A DNA stretch of 7,245 nt. Origin: CAZRUA01 sp964603125. GTDB taxonomy: Bacteria; Bacteroidota; Bacteroidia; B-17B0; Aurantibacillaceae. The stretch is taken from contig CAZRUA010000140.1 in the NCBI GenBank assembly GCA_964603125.1, forward strand, positions 1-7,245. The letters are read 5' to 3'. This document shows positions 1-5,549 of this stretch, in pieces; the stretch's first letter is position 1, and every line of letters begins with the position of its first letter. Below the pieces are notes generated by a model. It saw nothing but the letters and a program-made list of their open reading frames with translations. It had not been told where the DNA came from and made no database searches. The translations under genes were made by a program, and so were the position numbers.

Positions 1-246
1 ATCAGCTGTTTTTGAAGCAACTTCTTTTACCATTTGAGCTCCCATGTTTTCAACTGCGTCAGAAAGTTCAATTTCTTTAGCAACTGTAACACCATCTTTA
101 GTGATTGCAGGTGAGCCAAATTTTTTGTCAATAATAACGTTGCGGCCTTTTGGACCTAAAGTTACTTTTACTGCATTAGCTAATGCATCAACTCCGCGCT
201 TTAATGCGTCGCGAGCTTCTATGTTAAATGTGATATCTTTTGCCAT
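1..246 (-). CDS. groEL: Chaperonin GroEL (Hsp60), N-terminal 82 residues, cut by window edge
   Basis: This is the large subunit of the cytoplasmic chaperonin, which encloses unfolded proteins in a double ring and folds them using ATP with the GroES lid. Only the first 82 codons are present; the reading frame is open to the left edge. The protein begins MAKDITFN and shows the family's equatorial ATP-binding segments: VTLGPKGRNV (about residues 28-37) and KDGVTVAKEIEL (50-61). Asp51 corresponds to the catalytic Asp52 of the E. coli protein. The start is the ATG at 244-246, the standard GroEL N-terminus. It lies 55 nt downstream of groES on the same strand, so the two almost certainly form the usual groESL operon. 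No separate promoter is evident in the AT-rich 55-nt gap. Confidence 0.98.
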   Translation of the reverse strand, partial: MAKDITFNIEARDALKRGVDALANAVKVTLGPKGRNVIIDKKFGSPAITKDGVTVAKEIELSDAVENMGAQMVKEVASKTAD

Positions 247-301
247 TGTAATTTGAGTTTATGTTTAAATTCTTAATTCTTATTTTTAAATCTGCATTAA
301 G

Positions 302-580
302 TTAAACTATTGCATAAATGTCGCTTTCGCGCATAATTAATAATTCTTTTCCTTCAACTTGGATTTCAGTTCCAGCGTATTTACCATATAAAACAGTGTC
401 GCCAACTTTTACAGTCATTGGCTCATCCTTTTTACCAGCACCTACAGCAATAACTTTACCTTTCATTGGTTTTTCTTTTGCAGTATCAGGAATGATGATT
501 CCTCCTGCAGTTTTTGTTTCAGCTGGAGCAGCTTCTACAAGCACTCTATCAGCTAACGGTTTAATACTAACTTTTGCCAT
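302..580 (-). CDS. groES: Co-chaperonin GroES (Hsp10)
   Basis: GroES is the heptameric lid that caps GroEL and closes the folding chamber. At 92 residues it has normal family length. The N-terminal strand carries KPLADRVLVE (residues 7-16). The mobile loop follows at about 17-36, with ETKTAGGIIIPDTAKEKP containing the hydrophobic Ile tripeptide (28-30) that docks on the GroEL apical domain. GDTVLYGKYAGTEI (60-73) and the C-terminal LLIMRESDIYAIV complete the family signature. The start is ATG at 578-580 and the stop is TAA at 302-304. It is the first gene of groES-groEL. A strong terminator for the upstream secG operon lies between it and secG, so it should have its own promoter in 581-690. 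Confidence 0.99.
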   Translation of the reverse strand: MAKVSIKPLADRVLVEAAPAETKTAGGIIIPDTAKEKPMKGKVIAVGAGKKDEPMTVKVGDTVLYGKYAGTEIQVEGKELLIMRESDIYAIV

Positions 581-637
581 TTTATTTAAATTTTAATTTG
601 TTTTTGATTAACGGTTCGCCAATGTCACTAATTATGC

Positions 638-667
638 CAAAGCCTTTATTTTATTGCATTGCGACAA
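638..667 (-). promoter_or_regulatory. Candidate groESL promoter, -33/-7 type
   Basis: Read on the minus strand, a TTG (665-667) is followed after 19 nt by AGGCTTTG (638-645). This keeps the TTTG half of the Bacteroidota -7 element TAnnTTTG but not its TA. The spacing fits the phylum, and the position predicts a leader of roughly 50 nt. The match is incomplete, so this is a weak call. A promoter is needed here because the secG terminator lies just upstream. No CIRCE element (TTAGCACTC-N9-GAGTGCTAA) is visible. Confidence 0.3.
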
Positions 668-679
668 TATTGCCGTAAT
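658..679. promoter_or_regulatory. Imperfect 22-bp dyad upstream of groES, possible operator
   Basis: Two 11-nt half-sites, ATTGCGACAAT and ATTGCCGTAAT, abut as an inverted repeat in which 9 of 11 positions pair. The mismatched pairs are 661/676 and 664/673. The pentamer ATTGC also occurs three times in direct orientation, at 653-657, 658-662 and 669-673. The dyad overlaps the candidate -33 TTG of the groES promoter, a place where a repressor or activator could act. Nothing identifies the binding protein, and AT-rich DNA produces such dyads by chance fairly often. Confidence 0.3.
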
Positions 680-692
680 TATAATTTATTCC

Positions 693-728
693 AAAAAAAA
701 TGTCAGATTGGATTGCCAACCTGACATT
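693..728 (-). terminator. Intrinsic terminator of the miaB-secG operon
   Basis: Transcribed on the minus strand, the RNA forms a long hairpin. AAUGUCAG pairs with CUGACAUU (DNA arms 721-728 and 699-706), extended by a G-U wobble (720/707) and UUGG/CCAA (716-719/708-711) around a 4-nt CAAU loop. The stem is 13 bp. It runs directly into a U tract from the eight A residues at 693-700, the first two of which belong to the stem. It lies 21 nt past the secG stop. The wobble pairs only in minus-strand RNA (in plus-strand RNA it would be A-C) and the U tract also exists only in that direction, so the orientation is clear. Confidence 0.88.
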
Positions 729-749
729 ATTATAATGTTTTAAGTAATT

Positions 750-1073
750 TTATTTTACTGGAGCAGCAGGAGTAACCGGAGCTTTGCTTGGAGCTACTGG
801 TTGAGTTTTTGCTTTTTCAGCACTTTTTGAAGTGTCAGCGCCAGTACCGTTTGATTTTACAATTTTAGGAGCTCCTAATAAGCATAAAACCATTAATACA
901 ATTGCACATCCCCAAGTTAATTTTTCAACAAAATCAGCTGTTTGACGAACACCCATTACTTGTGTGTTTGATGCAAAATTACTAGCTAATCCGCCACCTT
1001 TACTGTTTTGTACTAAAACGATTAATATTAGTGCTATACAAACTATTAATGTTAAAATTCCTATCGCTGTCAT
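750..1073 (-). CDS. secG: Protein-export membrane protein SecG
   Basis: SecG is the small accessory subunit of the SecYEG translocon in the inner membrane and supports SecA-driven export. The 107-residue protein has the family layout. Transmembrane helix 1 is at about residues 3-21. The conserved cytoplasmic loop QNSKGGGLASNF (22-33) follows, then helix 2 at about 52-68. A polar tail from about residue 70 is rich in Pro, Ala, Lys and Ser (for example TQPVAPSKAPVTPAAPVK at the end) and looks low-complexity. The start is ATG at 1071-1073, only 2 nt after the stop of the upstream TPR-like gene. secG is the last gene of the operon and is followed by a strong hairpin terminator. Confidence 0.95.
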   Translation of the reverse strand: MTAIGILTLIVCIALILIVLVQNSKGGGLASNFASNTQVMGVRQTADFVEKLTWGCAIVLMVLCLLGAPKIVKSNGTGADTSKSAEKAKTQPVAPSKAPVTPAAPVK

Positions 1074-1075
1074 AT

Positions 1076-2110
1076 TTATTTATTTTTTAATTCTTTAATA
1101 AGGGTTGCAAAGTAAACACTTTTTTCTGGAAATTTCAAACTTAATATTTCATAAGCTCTAACTGCCTTAGAAACATTGCCTTGCGAAACATAAATTTTTG
1201 CAAGTGTCTCAGTAACAAGCTCTTCGTTTTCTAAAACACTTGATTTTGCATTTCCTGCTGATGAAAAAAAGCTTTTATCAACGTTTAATTTTCCAATTCT
1301 TGGGCTTTCTTGAATGATTTTATCGATAATTTTTTGATGTTTTGAGCGCTTATCTTCAATTTCTGGTGAAATATTTTCTTGAATTTTCTCTTCTTTTTTA
1401 GACTCAAGTTTTATTTCTTCTTTTTTTATTGTTGGTTCAACTTTTTCAATTGGCTCAACTTTTACATTTTTAATATTATTTAGCCAACTTGCAAAACTCA
1501 TCTCGGTATCTGCCGAAACGATTTTCTTTTCTGGTTTTAAAGTATGTTCGGTATTTTTATTTTTTTCTATTTCTGTAACTTTCAATAACTCTTTTTCTAC
1601 ATAAGAGTTTATTACTTGTTTGGCTATTAAATCTTGTAATTCTTCTTCAGTATTTTTTTCTTTTTTATTCTCAGTTTCTGGAATAATAGTGATTTCGGGC
1701 TTTACAAGCTCTTGCTCCAACTCGTTAATTACATAATTGAAGGTGTTTTGTTTGTTAACCGGACTTGTATTGCTAACAAAATGAATGGTTTCAATTGCTG
1801 TTAAATTATTTTCAATATTTTGTGTAATCGAAATTTCAACTGTTTTTTCTTCTTTTATTTCAGGTATTTCAACAGGTATTTCTTTATGCAGAAAATCATA
1901 AAGTACTTTTCGGTTACCAACTATCGAAGCTGTTTTTTTTAATGAATTGCTGTATTGTAAATGTTGTACGTTTTTGTAAGCTTTTGTTAGTAGCACTTGC
2001 GCTGCTTGAAAATAGGGGTATTCGGTAGTTAAATCTTGTAAATACAAAATTTCTTCTTTCCCAATTTTATCAGGAGAATTTAATATTTGTATGAAATTAA
2101 TTTGTTGCAC
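1076..2110 (-). CDS. Uncharacterised Bacteroidota protein with TPR-like C-terminus
   Basis: This 344-residue protein has no assigned function that I know of; similar proteins sit at the same place between lptE and secG in other Bacteroidota. Three parts can be seen. The N-terminal block of about 75 residues (including YPYFQAAQVLLTKAYKN, 31-47) looks alpha-helical and repeat-like. The centre (about 78-260) is long and highly charged, Glu/Lys-rich, probably disordered or coiled, with one conserved-looking island MSFASWLNNIK (204-214). The C-terminal block (about 281-344) reads as a TPR-like helical pair (ENEELVTETLAKIYVSQGN, then KAVRAYEILSLKFPEKS). There is no signal peptide or membrane segment, so it is probably cytoplasmic and may be a protein-binding scaffold. 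The start is GTG (2108-2110), overlapping the lptE stop as TAGTG; no in-frame ATG occurs near the N-terminus. Confidence 0.87.
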   Translation of the reverse strand: MQQINFIQILNSPDKIGKEEILYLQDLTTEYPYFQAAQVLLTKAYKNVQHLQYSNSLKKTASIVGNRKVLYDFLHKEIPVEIPEIKEEKTVEISITQNIENNLTAIETIHFVSNTSPVNKQNTFNYVINELEQELVKPEITIIPETENKKEKNTEEELQDLIAKQVINSYVEKELLKVTEIEKNKNTEHTLKPEKKIVSADTEMSFASWLNNIKNVKVEPIEKVEPTIKKEEIKLESKKEEKIQENISPEIEDKRSKHQKIIDKIIQESPRIGKLNVDKSFFSSAGNAKSSVLENEELVTETLAKIYVSQGNVSKAVRAYEILSLKFPEKSVYFATLIKELKNK

Positions 2111-2613
2111 TACCAGTTATTAAAAGCTAAGTTAAATACGTCTTGACTAATTTGTTTGTTTATGTTATCCATCAAATCATTTTCTACCGATGAAATGTTG
2201 GTTGAACTATTGTAATCAGCAAATCTAGTAAATGTTTTTTCAAAATTTTTCTTCGAATCAAATTTACAAGTATATTTCACATTGATTGAAATAGTTAATC
2301 TGTTCAATGCGGCTTGATCTCCCGTTTGTATAGCAACTGGAGTTATGTTGTAATCGCTAATTGCACCTTCAAATTGTAAATCGGCGTTGGCCTGAATTAA
2401 ATTCAATGGCGTTTGTTGTGCAATCATATCTCGCAATTGATTGGTAAATTTTTGCGATTCGAGCGGACTTGCTAAGGAAGCATTATTTTCAAATACGGCT
2501 ACACTCGCTGATTTAGCTTCAGGAGGTATAGATATATCATTAAACTTATAACTTACTTTACATGAGTTACAGAATAGACAAAAGATGAAAAGTATGAAAA
2601 CTATTTTTTTCAA
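2110..2613 (-). CDS. lptE: LptE-family outer-membrane lipoprotein (LPS assembly)
   Basis: LptE plugs the LptD barrel in the outer membrane and helps insert lipopolysaccharide in the outer leaflet. The 167-residue protein starts with a lipoprotein signal peptide: MKK, a hydrophobic core IVFILFIFCLF (4-14), and FCNSC with Cys18 as the likely lipidated residue. The lipobox is relaxed, as is common in this phylum. After it come a beta-type stretch and the segment IPPEAKSASVAVFEN (29-43), typical of the Bacteroidota version of the family, then polar strands to the end. The family call rests on this segment, the size, the lipoprotein signal and the gene neighbourhood; sequence conservation in LptE is low. 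The start is TTG (2611-2613), 1 nt after the stop of the sigma-54 activator; no in-frame ATG fits the signal peptide. Its stop overlaps the next gene's GTG. Confidence 0.86.
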   Translation of the reverse strand: MKKIVFILFIFCLFCNSCKVSYKFNDISIPPEAKSASVAVFENNASLASPLESQKFTNQLRDMIAQQTPLNLIQANADLQFEGAISDYNITPVAIQTGDQAALNRLTISINVKYTCKFDSKKNFEKTFTRFADYNSSTNISSVENDLMDNINKQISQDVFNLAFNNW

Positions 2614-2614
2614 T

Positions 2615-3853
2615 TTATTCGCTGATATTGTATTCGTTAATTTTTCTGTAAAGTGTTCGCTCGCTTATACCAAGCTCTTTAGCGGCATTTTTACGTTTAC
2701 CTTTGTATTTACGTAATGCTTTTTTAATCATGTCAATTTCTTTATCTTGTAACGAAAGTGACTCCTCAATTATTATCGGCTCTTTAAAATTATTATTAGG
2801 AATAATACTTGGTTGATGAACCAACTGATTGGATGGAGGGCTTAAACTCAATACATCATTGTTGTAGAAATTGTTTACAATTTGTACATCATCACTTGTT
2901 AAAGCTTCTGGATTTCCTTGATTAAACTGCATGATATCATGAACAACTTTTTTCAAATCGTTTAAATCACGTTTCATGTCAAATAAAACTTTGTAGAGTA
3001 AATCTCTATCCGTCATTTCGTTTCCTCCTGTATTAGCAGGTCCTCCAACTAAGCTAGGTAATGTTGTTCCAGTATACGCAGGTAAATATTTCAATAAAAT
3101 ATCAGCATTGATGTCTCTAACTTTCTCTATAATTGAAATTTGTTCAGCAATGTTTTTTAACTGACGAACATTTCCTTGCCATTGATAATTTACTAATATT
3201 GCTTCAGCTTCATTATTTAAACGAATAACAGGCATGCGGTATTTTGCTGCAAAATCGGACGCAAATTTTCTAAACAATAAGTGAATATCATCTTTTCTAT
3301 CGCGCAAGGCAGGTAGCAGAATAGGAACAGTGTTTAAACGATAATATAAATCTTCTCTAAACTTTCCTTTTTCAATAGCTGTACTAAAATTAACATTGGT
3401 AGCAGCTACAACTCTAACATCAGTTTTTTGAACTTTTGATGAACCAACTCTTATATATTCACCCGTTTCTAAAACCCTTAAAAGGCGCGCTTGGGTTGCT
3501 AAAGGGAGTTCTCCAACTTCATCTAAAAAAATTGTACCTCCATTTGCCACTTCAAAATAACCTTTGCGCGCTTCGTGCGCACCCGTAAATGATCCTTTTT
3601 CGTGACCAAATAATTCACTGTCTATCGTTCCTTCAGGTATAGCGCCGCAGTTAACCGCAATGTAAGGGCCATGTTTGCGTGCACTAAATTGATGAATAAT
3701 TTGTGGAAATACTTCTTTACCAGTTCCACTTTCTCCATTAATTAAAACACTTAAATCGGTTGGTGCAACTTGACGAGCAATATCAATGGCTCTTTCAAGC
3801 AAAAGGTTATTACCAATTATGCCAAATCTTTGTTTAATATCTTTTATTTCCAT
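2615..3853 (-). CDS. Sigma-54-dependent transcriptional activator, AAA+ with Fis-type HTH, no sensor domain
   Basis: Bacterial enhancer-binding proteins use ATP hydrolysis to open promoters held by sigma-54 RNA polymerase. Numbered from the ATG at 3851-3853 (412 residues), the AAA+ domain begins almost at once. It shows Walker A GESGTGKE (40-47), the sigma-54-contacting loop as GSFTGA (87-92, Ser in place of the usual Ala), Walker B GTIFLDE (106-112), VVAATN (148-153), the arginine-finger region FREDLYYRL (165-173) and GNVRQL (227-232). A polar linker of over 100 residues precedes a C-terminal Fis-type helix-turn-helix (about 369-412, with AAKELGISERTLYRKI). No receiver, GAF or PAS domain is present, so its signal input is unknown. 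An in-frame TTG two codons upstream (3857-3859) is possible, but the ATG gives the usual short N-terminus (MEIKDIKQRFGIIGN). It is 19 nt after miaB and 1 nt before lptE. Confidence 0.95.
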   Translation of the reverse strand: MEIKDIKQRFGIIGNNLLLERAIDIARQVAPTDLSVLINGESGTGKEVFPQIIHQFSARKHGPYIAVNCGAIPEGTIDSELFGHEKGSFTGAHEARKGYFEVANGGTIFLDEVGELPLATQARLLRVLETGEYIRVGSSKVQKTDVRVVAATNVNFSTAIEKGKFREDLYYRLNTVPILLPALRDRKDDIHLLFRKFASDFAAKYRMPVIRLNNEAEAILVNYQWQGNVRQLKNIAEQISIIEKVRDINADILLKYLPAYTGTTLPSLVGGPANTGGNEMTDRDLLYKVLFDMKRDLNDLKKVVHDIMQFNQGNPEALTSDDVQIVNNFYNNDVLSLSPPSNQLVHQPSIIPNNNFKEPIIIEESLSLQDKEIDMIKKALRKYKGKRKNAAKELGISERTLYRKINEYNISE

Positions 3854-3872
3854 TTCCAAAAACTAGTTTAAA

Positions 3873-5300
3873 CTAAATACATTCGCCAATTAAAGTACCA
3901 CTGGTGCAGCTAGTAGCTAAAACATTAACGTAATCACCTTTTTTTAAATTTCCTTTAGGGAAAACAACAACTGTATTTTGTGAATTTCTTCCACTCATCA
4001 TCTCATCCGATTTTTTTGAAACATTTTCAACCAAAACTCTGTGCACTTTTCCAACTCCTTGTTTAGTTCTAATTTCACTATGCTTTCTTTGCAAATCAAC
4101 TATTTCGGTTAATCTTCTGCTTTTCACTTCTGCAGGAACATCATCTTTGTATTTACGTTCAGCCAAAGTTTTTGGCCTTTCGCTGTATGAGAACATGTAG
4201 GCAAATTCATATTGTACTTCTTCCATAAGCGATAAAGTATCTTTATGTTGCTCTTCTGTTTCGCCACAAAAGCCAGTAATAATATCACAGCTTATACCTG
4301 CTTCTGGAATAATACGTCTAATTGCAGCGATTCTATCTAAATACCATTCGCGAGAATAGCCTCTGTTCATTTTTTCTAAAACTTCGCTGTTTCCGCTTTG
4401 TACAGGCAAATGAACATATTTACAAATGTTTTCGTGTTTAGCCATTGCATATAAAACATCATCGCCCATATCTTTTGGATGCGATGTAGAATAACGAACT
4501 CGCAAATCTGGATGAATTAATGCAACCATTTCAAGTAATTGCGCAAATGTTGTTGCATTATCCTTTTGTTCTTGAGTTAGATTATCTTTTTTCAATCCGC
4601 CTCCAGTCCATAAATAGGAATTTACATTTTGTCCCAATAAAGTTACTTCTCTATAACCTTTATCAAAAGCCTCTTTGCACTCACGCACAATGGTTTCAGG
4701 TTCTCGGCTTCTTTCTCTTCCGCGTGTAAAAGGCACTACACAAAAACTGCACATGTTATCGCAACCGCGCATAATGCTTACAAAAGCACTAACACCATTA
4801 TGATCTAAGCGCACTGGAGTAATATCAGCATAAGTTTCTTCTTTACTTAATATTACGTTAATTGCTTGCTGACCGCCTTCTGCAACTGCTATTAAATTAG
4901 GTAAGTCGCGGTATGCATCTGGTCCAACAACCATATCTACCAATTTTTCTTGCTCTAAAAATTGATGTTTTAAACGTTCGGCCATACAACCTAATACACC
5001 AATTAAAAGATTTTTATTTGTTTTTTTTACTTTTTTGTAGTCATGTAATCTTTGACGCACTCTTTGTTCTGCGTTATCACGAATGGCACAAGTATTAACA
5101 AATATTAAATCGGCTTCTTTATAATCTGCGGTGGTTGTATATCCTTTTTCTATAAGTATGGATGCAACAATTTCGCTATCAGCAAAATTCATTTGGCAAC
5201 CATAACTCTCTAAAAATAATTTTTTTCCATTATGGTTATCATTTTTAACCATTAAAGCCTCACCTTGTTTTTCTTCTATAACTTTATTTAAATGACTCAT
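3873..5300 (-). CDS. miaB: tRNA-2-methylthio-N6-isopentenyladenosine synthase MiaB
   Basis: MiaB is a radical-SAM methylthiotransferase that adds a methylthio group to C2 of N6-isopentenyladenosine at position 37 of tRNAs reading U-starting codons, steadying codon pairing. The 475-residue protein has all expected parts. The N-terminal MTTase domain carries the auxiliary-cluster cysteines Cys35 (ESYGCQMN), Cys71 (VNTCAIR) and Cys105 (LGCMAER). The radical-SAM core has CxxxCxxC at Cys180, Cys184 and Cys187 (RGCDNMCSFCVVPFTRGRERSR). Family motifs LLGQNVNSY (221-229), YSTSHP (270-275), HLPVQSGN (297-304) and ITGFCGETEE (341-350) follow. A TRAM RNA-binding domain covers about 410-475. The SYGCQMN form and overall layout favour MiaB over MtaB or RimO. 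The start is ATG (5298-5300) and the stop is TAG. It is the first gene of the minus-strand operon. Confidence 0.98.
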   Translation of the reverse strand: MSHLNKVIEEKQGEALMVKNDNHNGKKLFLESYGCQMNFADSEIVASILIEKGYTTTADYKEADLIFVNTCAIRDNAEQRVRQRLHDYKKVKKTNKNLLIGVLGCMAERLKHQFLEQEKLVDMVVGPDAYRDLPNLIAVAEGGQQAINVILSKEETYADITPVRLDHNGVSAFVSIMRGCDNMCSFCVVPFTRGRERSREPETIVRECKEAFDKGYREVTLLGQNVNSYLWTGGGLKKDNLTQEQKDNATTFAQLLEMVALIHPDLRVRYSTSHPKDMGDDVLYAMAKHENICKYVHLPVQSGNSEVLEKMNRGYSREWYLDRIAAIRRIIPEAGISCDIITGFCGETEEQHKDTLSLMEEVQYEFAYMFSYSERPKTLAERKYKDDVPAEVKSRRLTEIVDLQRKHSEIRTKQGVGKVHRVLVENVSKKSDEMMSGRNSQNTVVVFPKGNLKKGDYVNVLATSCTSGTLIGECI

Positions 5301-5317
5301 TTTTAAAAATTGGATTG

Positions 5318-5349
5318 CAAAAATACGAAATTTAATGCCAATTTGACAG
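5318..5349 (-). promoter_or_regulatory. Candidate promoter of the miaB operon, -33/-7 type
   Basis: On the minus strand TATTTTTG (5318-5325) matches the Bacteroidota -7 element TAnnTTTG at every fixed position. The upstream element at the usual distance is CTG (5347-5349, 21 nt away) instead of TTG, one mismatch. The transcript would start about 10 nt before the miaB ATG, so the leader would be very short. There is no Shine-Dalgarno-like sequence, in line with the phylum. Confidence 0.45.
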
Positions 5350-5418
5350 ATTTAACATTTATTTTATGCTTTTTAAGCCCCTAAAAGACCTATTTTTATC
5401 GGAAATCGAAAATTTGTT

Positions 5419-5450
5419 TTGGTTTATATGATTTAAATTTTATTCCTTTG
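5419..5450 (+). promoter_or_regulatory. Candidate topA promoter, -33/-7 type
   Basis: TTG (5419-5421), a 21-nt spacer and TTCCTTTG (5443-5450) match the -33/-7 pattern with one mismatch in the fixed positions of the -7 element. It would give a leader of about 90 nt that starts close to the inverted repeat at 5455-5483. Other TTTG sites in this region fit less well. AT-rich sequence makes chance matches likely. Confidence 0.3.
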
Positions 5451-5454
5451 CAAA

Positions 5455-5483
5455 CTTTTTTGGAAACAATTTTGCCAAAAAAG
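5455..5483. repeat. Perfect 9-bp inverted repeat in the miaB-topA intergenic region
   Basis: CTTTTTTGG (5455-5463) and CCAAAAAAG (5475-5483) are exact inverse complements around an 11-nt spacer. An outer CAAA (5451-5454) can also pair with TTTG (5489-5492) across a 5-nt bulge. The element lies 67 nt before the topA start and just after the candidate topA promoter. It could be a leader hairpin or a protein-binding site. It is not an intrinsic terminator for any gene in view, because no gene ends beside it. Confidence 0.45.
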
Positions 5484-5504
5484 AATCGTTTGTATCTCTT
5501 TTTT

Positions 5505-5525
5505 AGGTTATACATATATATATAA
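5505..5525. repeat. Short TA-dinucleotide tract before topA
   Basis: An alternating AT/TA tract (ACATATATATATAA and flanks) lies 25-45 nt before the topA start codon. Such easily melted, supercoiling-sensitive DNA in front of a topoisomerase I gene could matter for regulation, but this is only a suggestion; the tract is short and the region is AT-rich throughout. Confidence 0.35.
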
Positions 5526-5549
5526 ACAAAGTTAAAAAACAGAAGCATT

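Noticed and set aside
44..256. Plus-strand open frame opposite groEL
   Set aside because: It is antisense to the conserved GroEL N-terminus and shows no recognisable motif.
318..596. Plus-strand open frame of 92 codons opposite groES
   Set aside because: It mirrors groES almost exactly and has no family features; groES on the other strand is unmistakable.
581..749. CIRCE or sigma-32-type heat-shock control of groES
   Set aside because: No TTAGCACTC-N9-GAGTGCTAA and no CTTGAA/CCCCAT pair is present on either strand of the upstream region.
3857..3859. TTG as the start of the sigma-54 activator
   Set aside because: An ATG two codons downstream gives the usual N-terminal length for this type of activator, so it is preferred.
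4520..5098. Two short plus-strand open frames inside miaB
   Set aside because: They run against a full-length gene with all catalytic motifs intact and resemble no family.
5325..5341. Sigma-54-like TTGGCATTAAATTTCGT on the minus strand before miaB
   Set aside because: The -24 half is good, but the -12 position reads TTCG, losing both the G and the C that are nearly invariant; the overlapping TATTTTTG element is the better promoter call.
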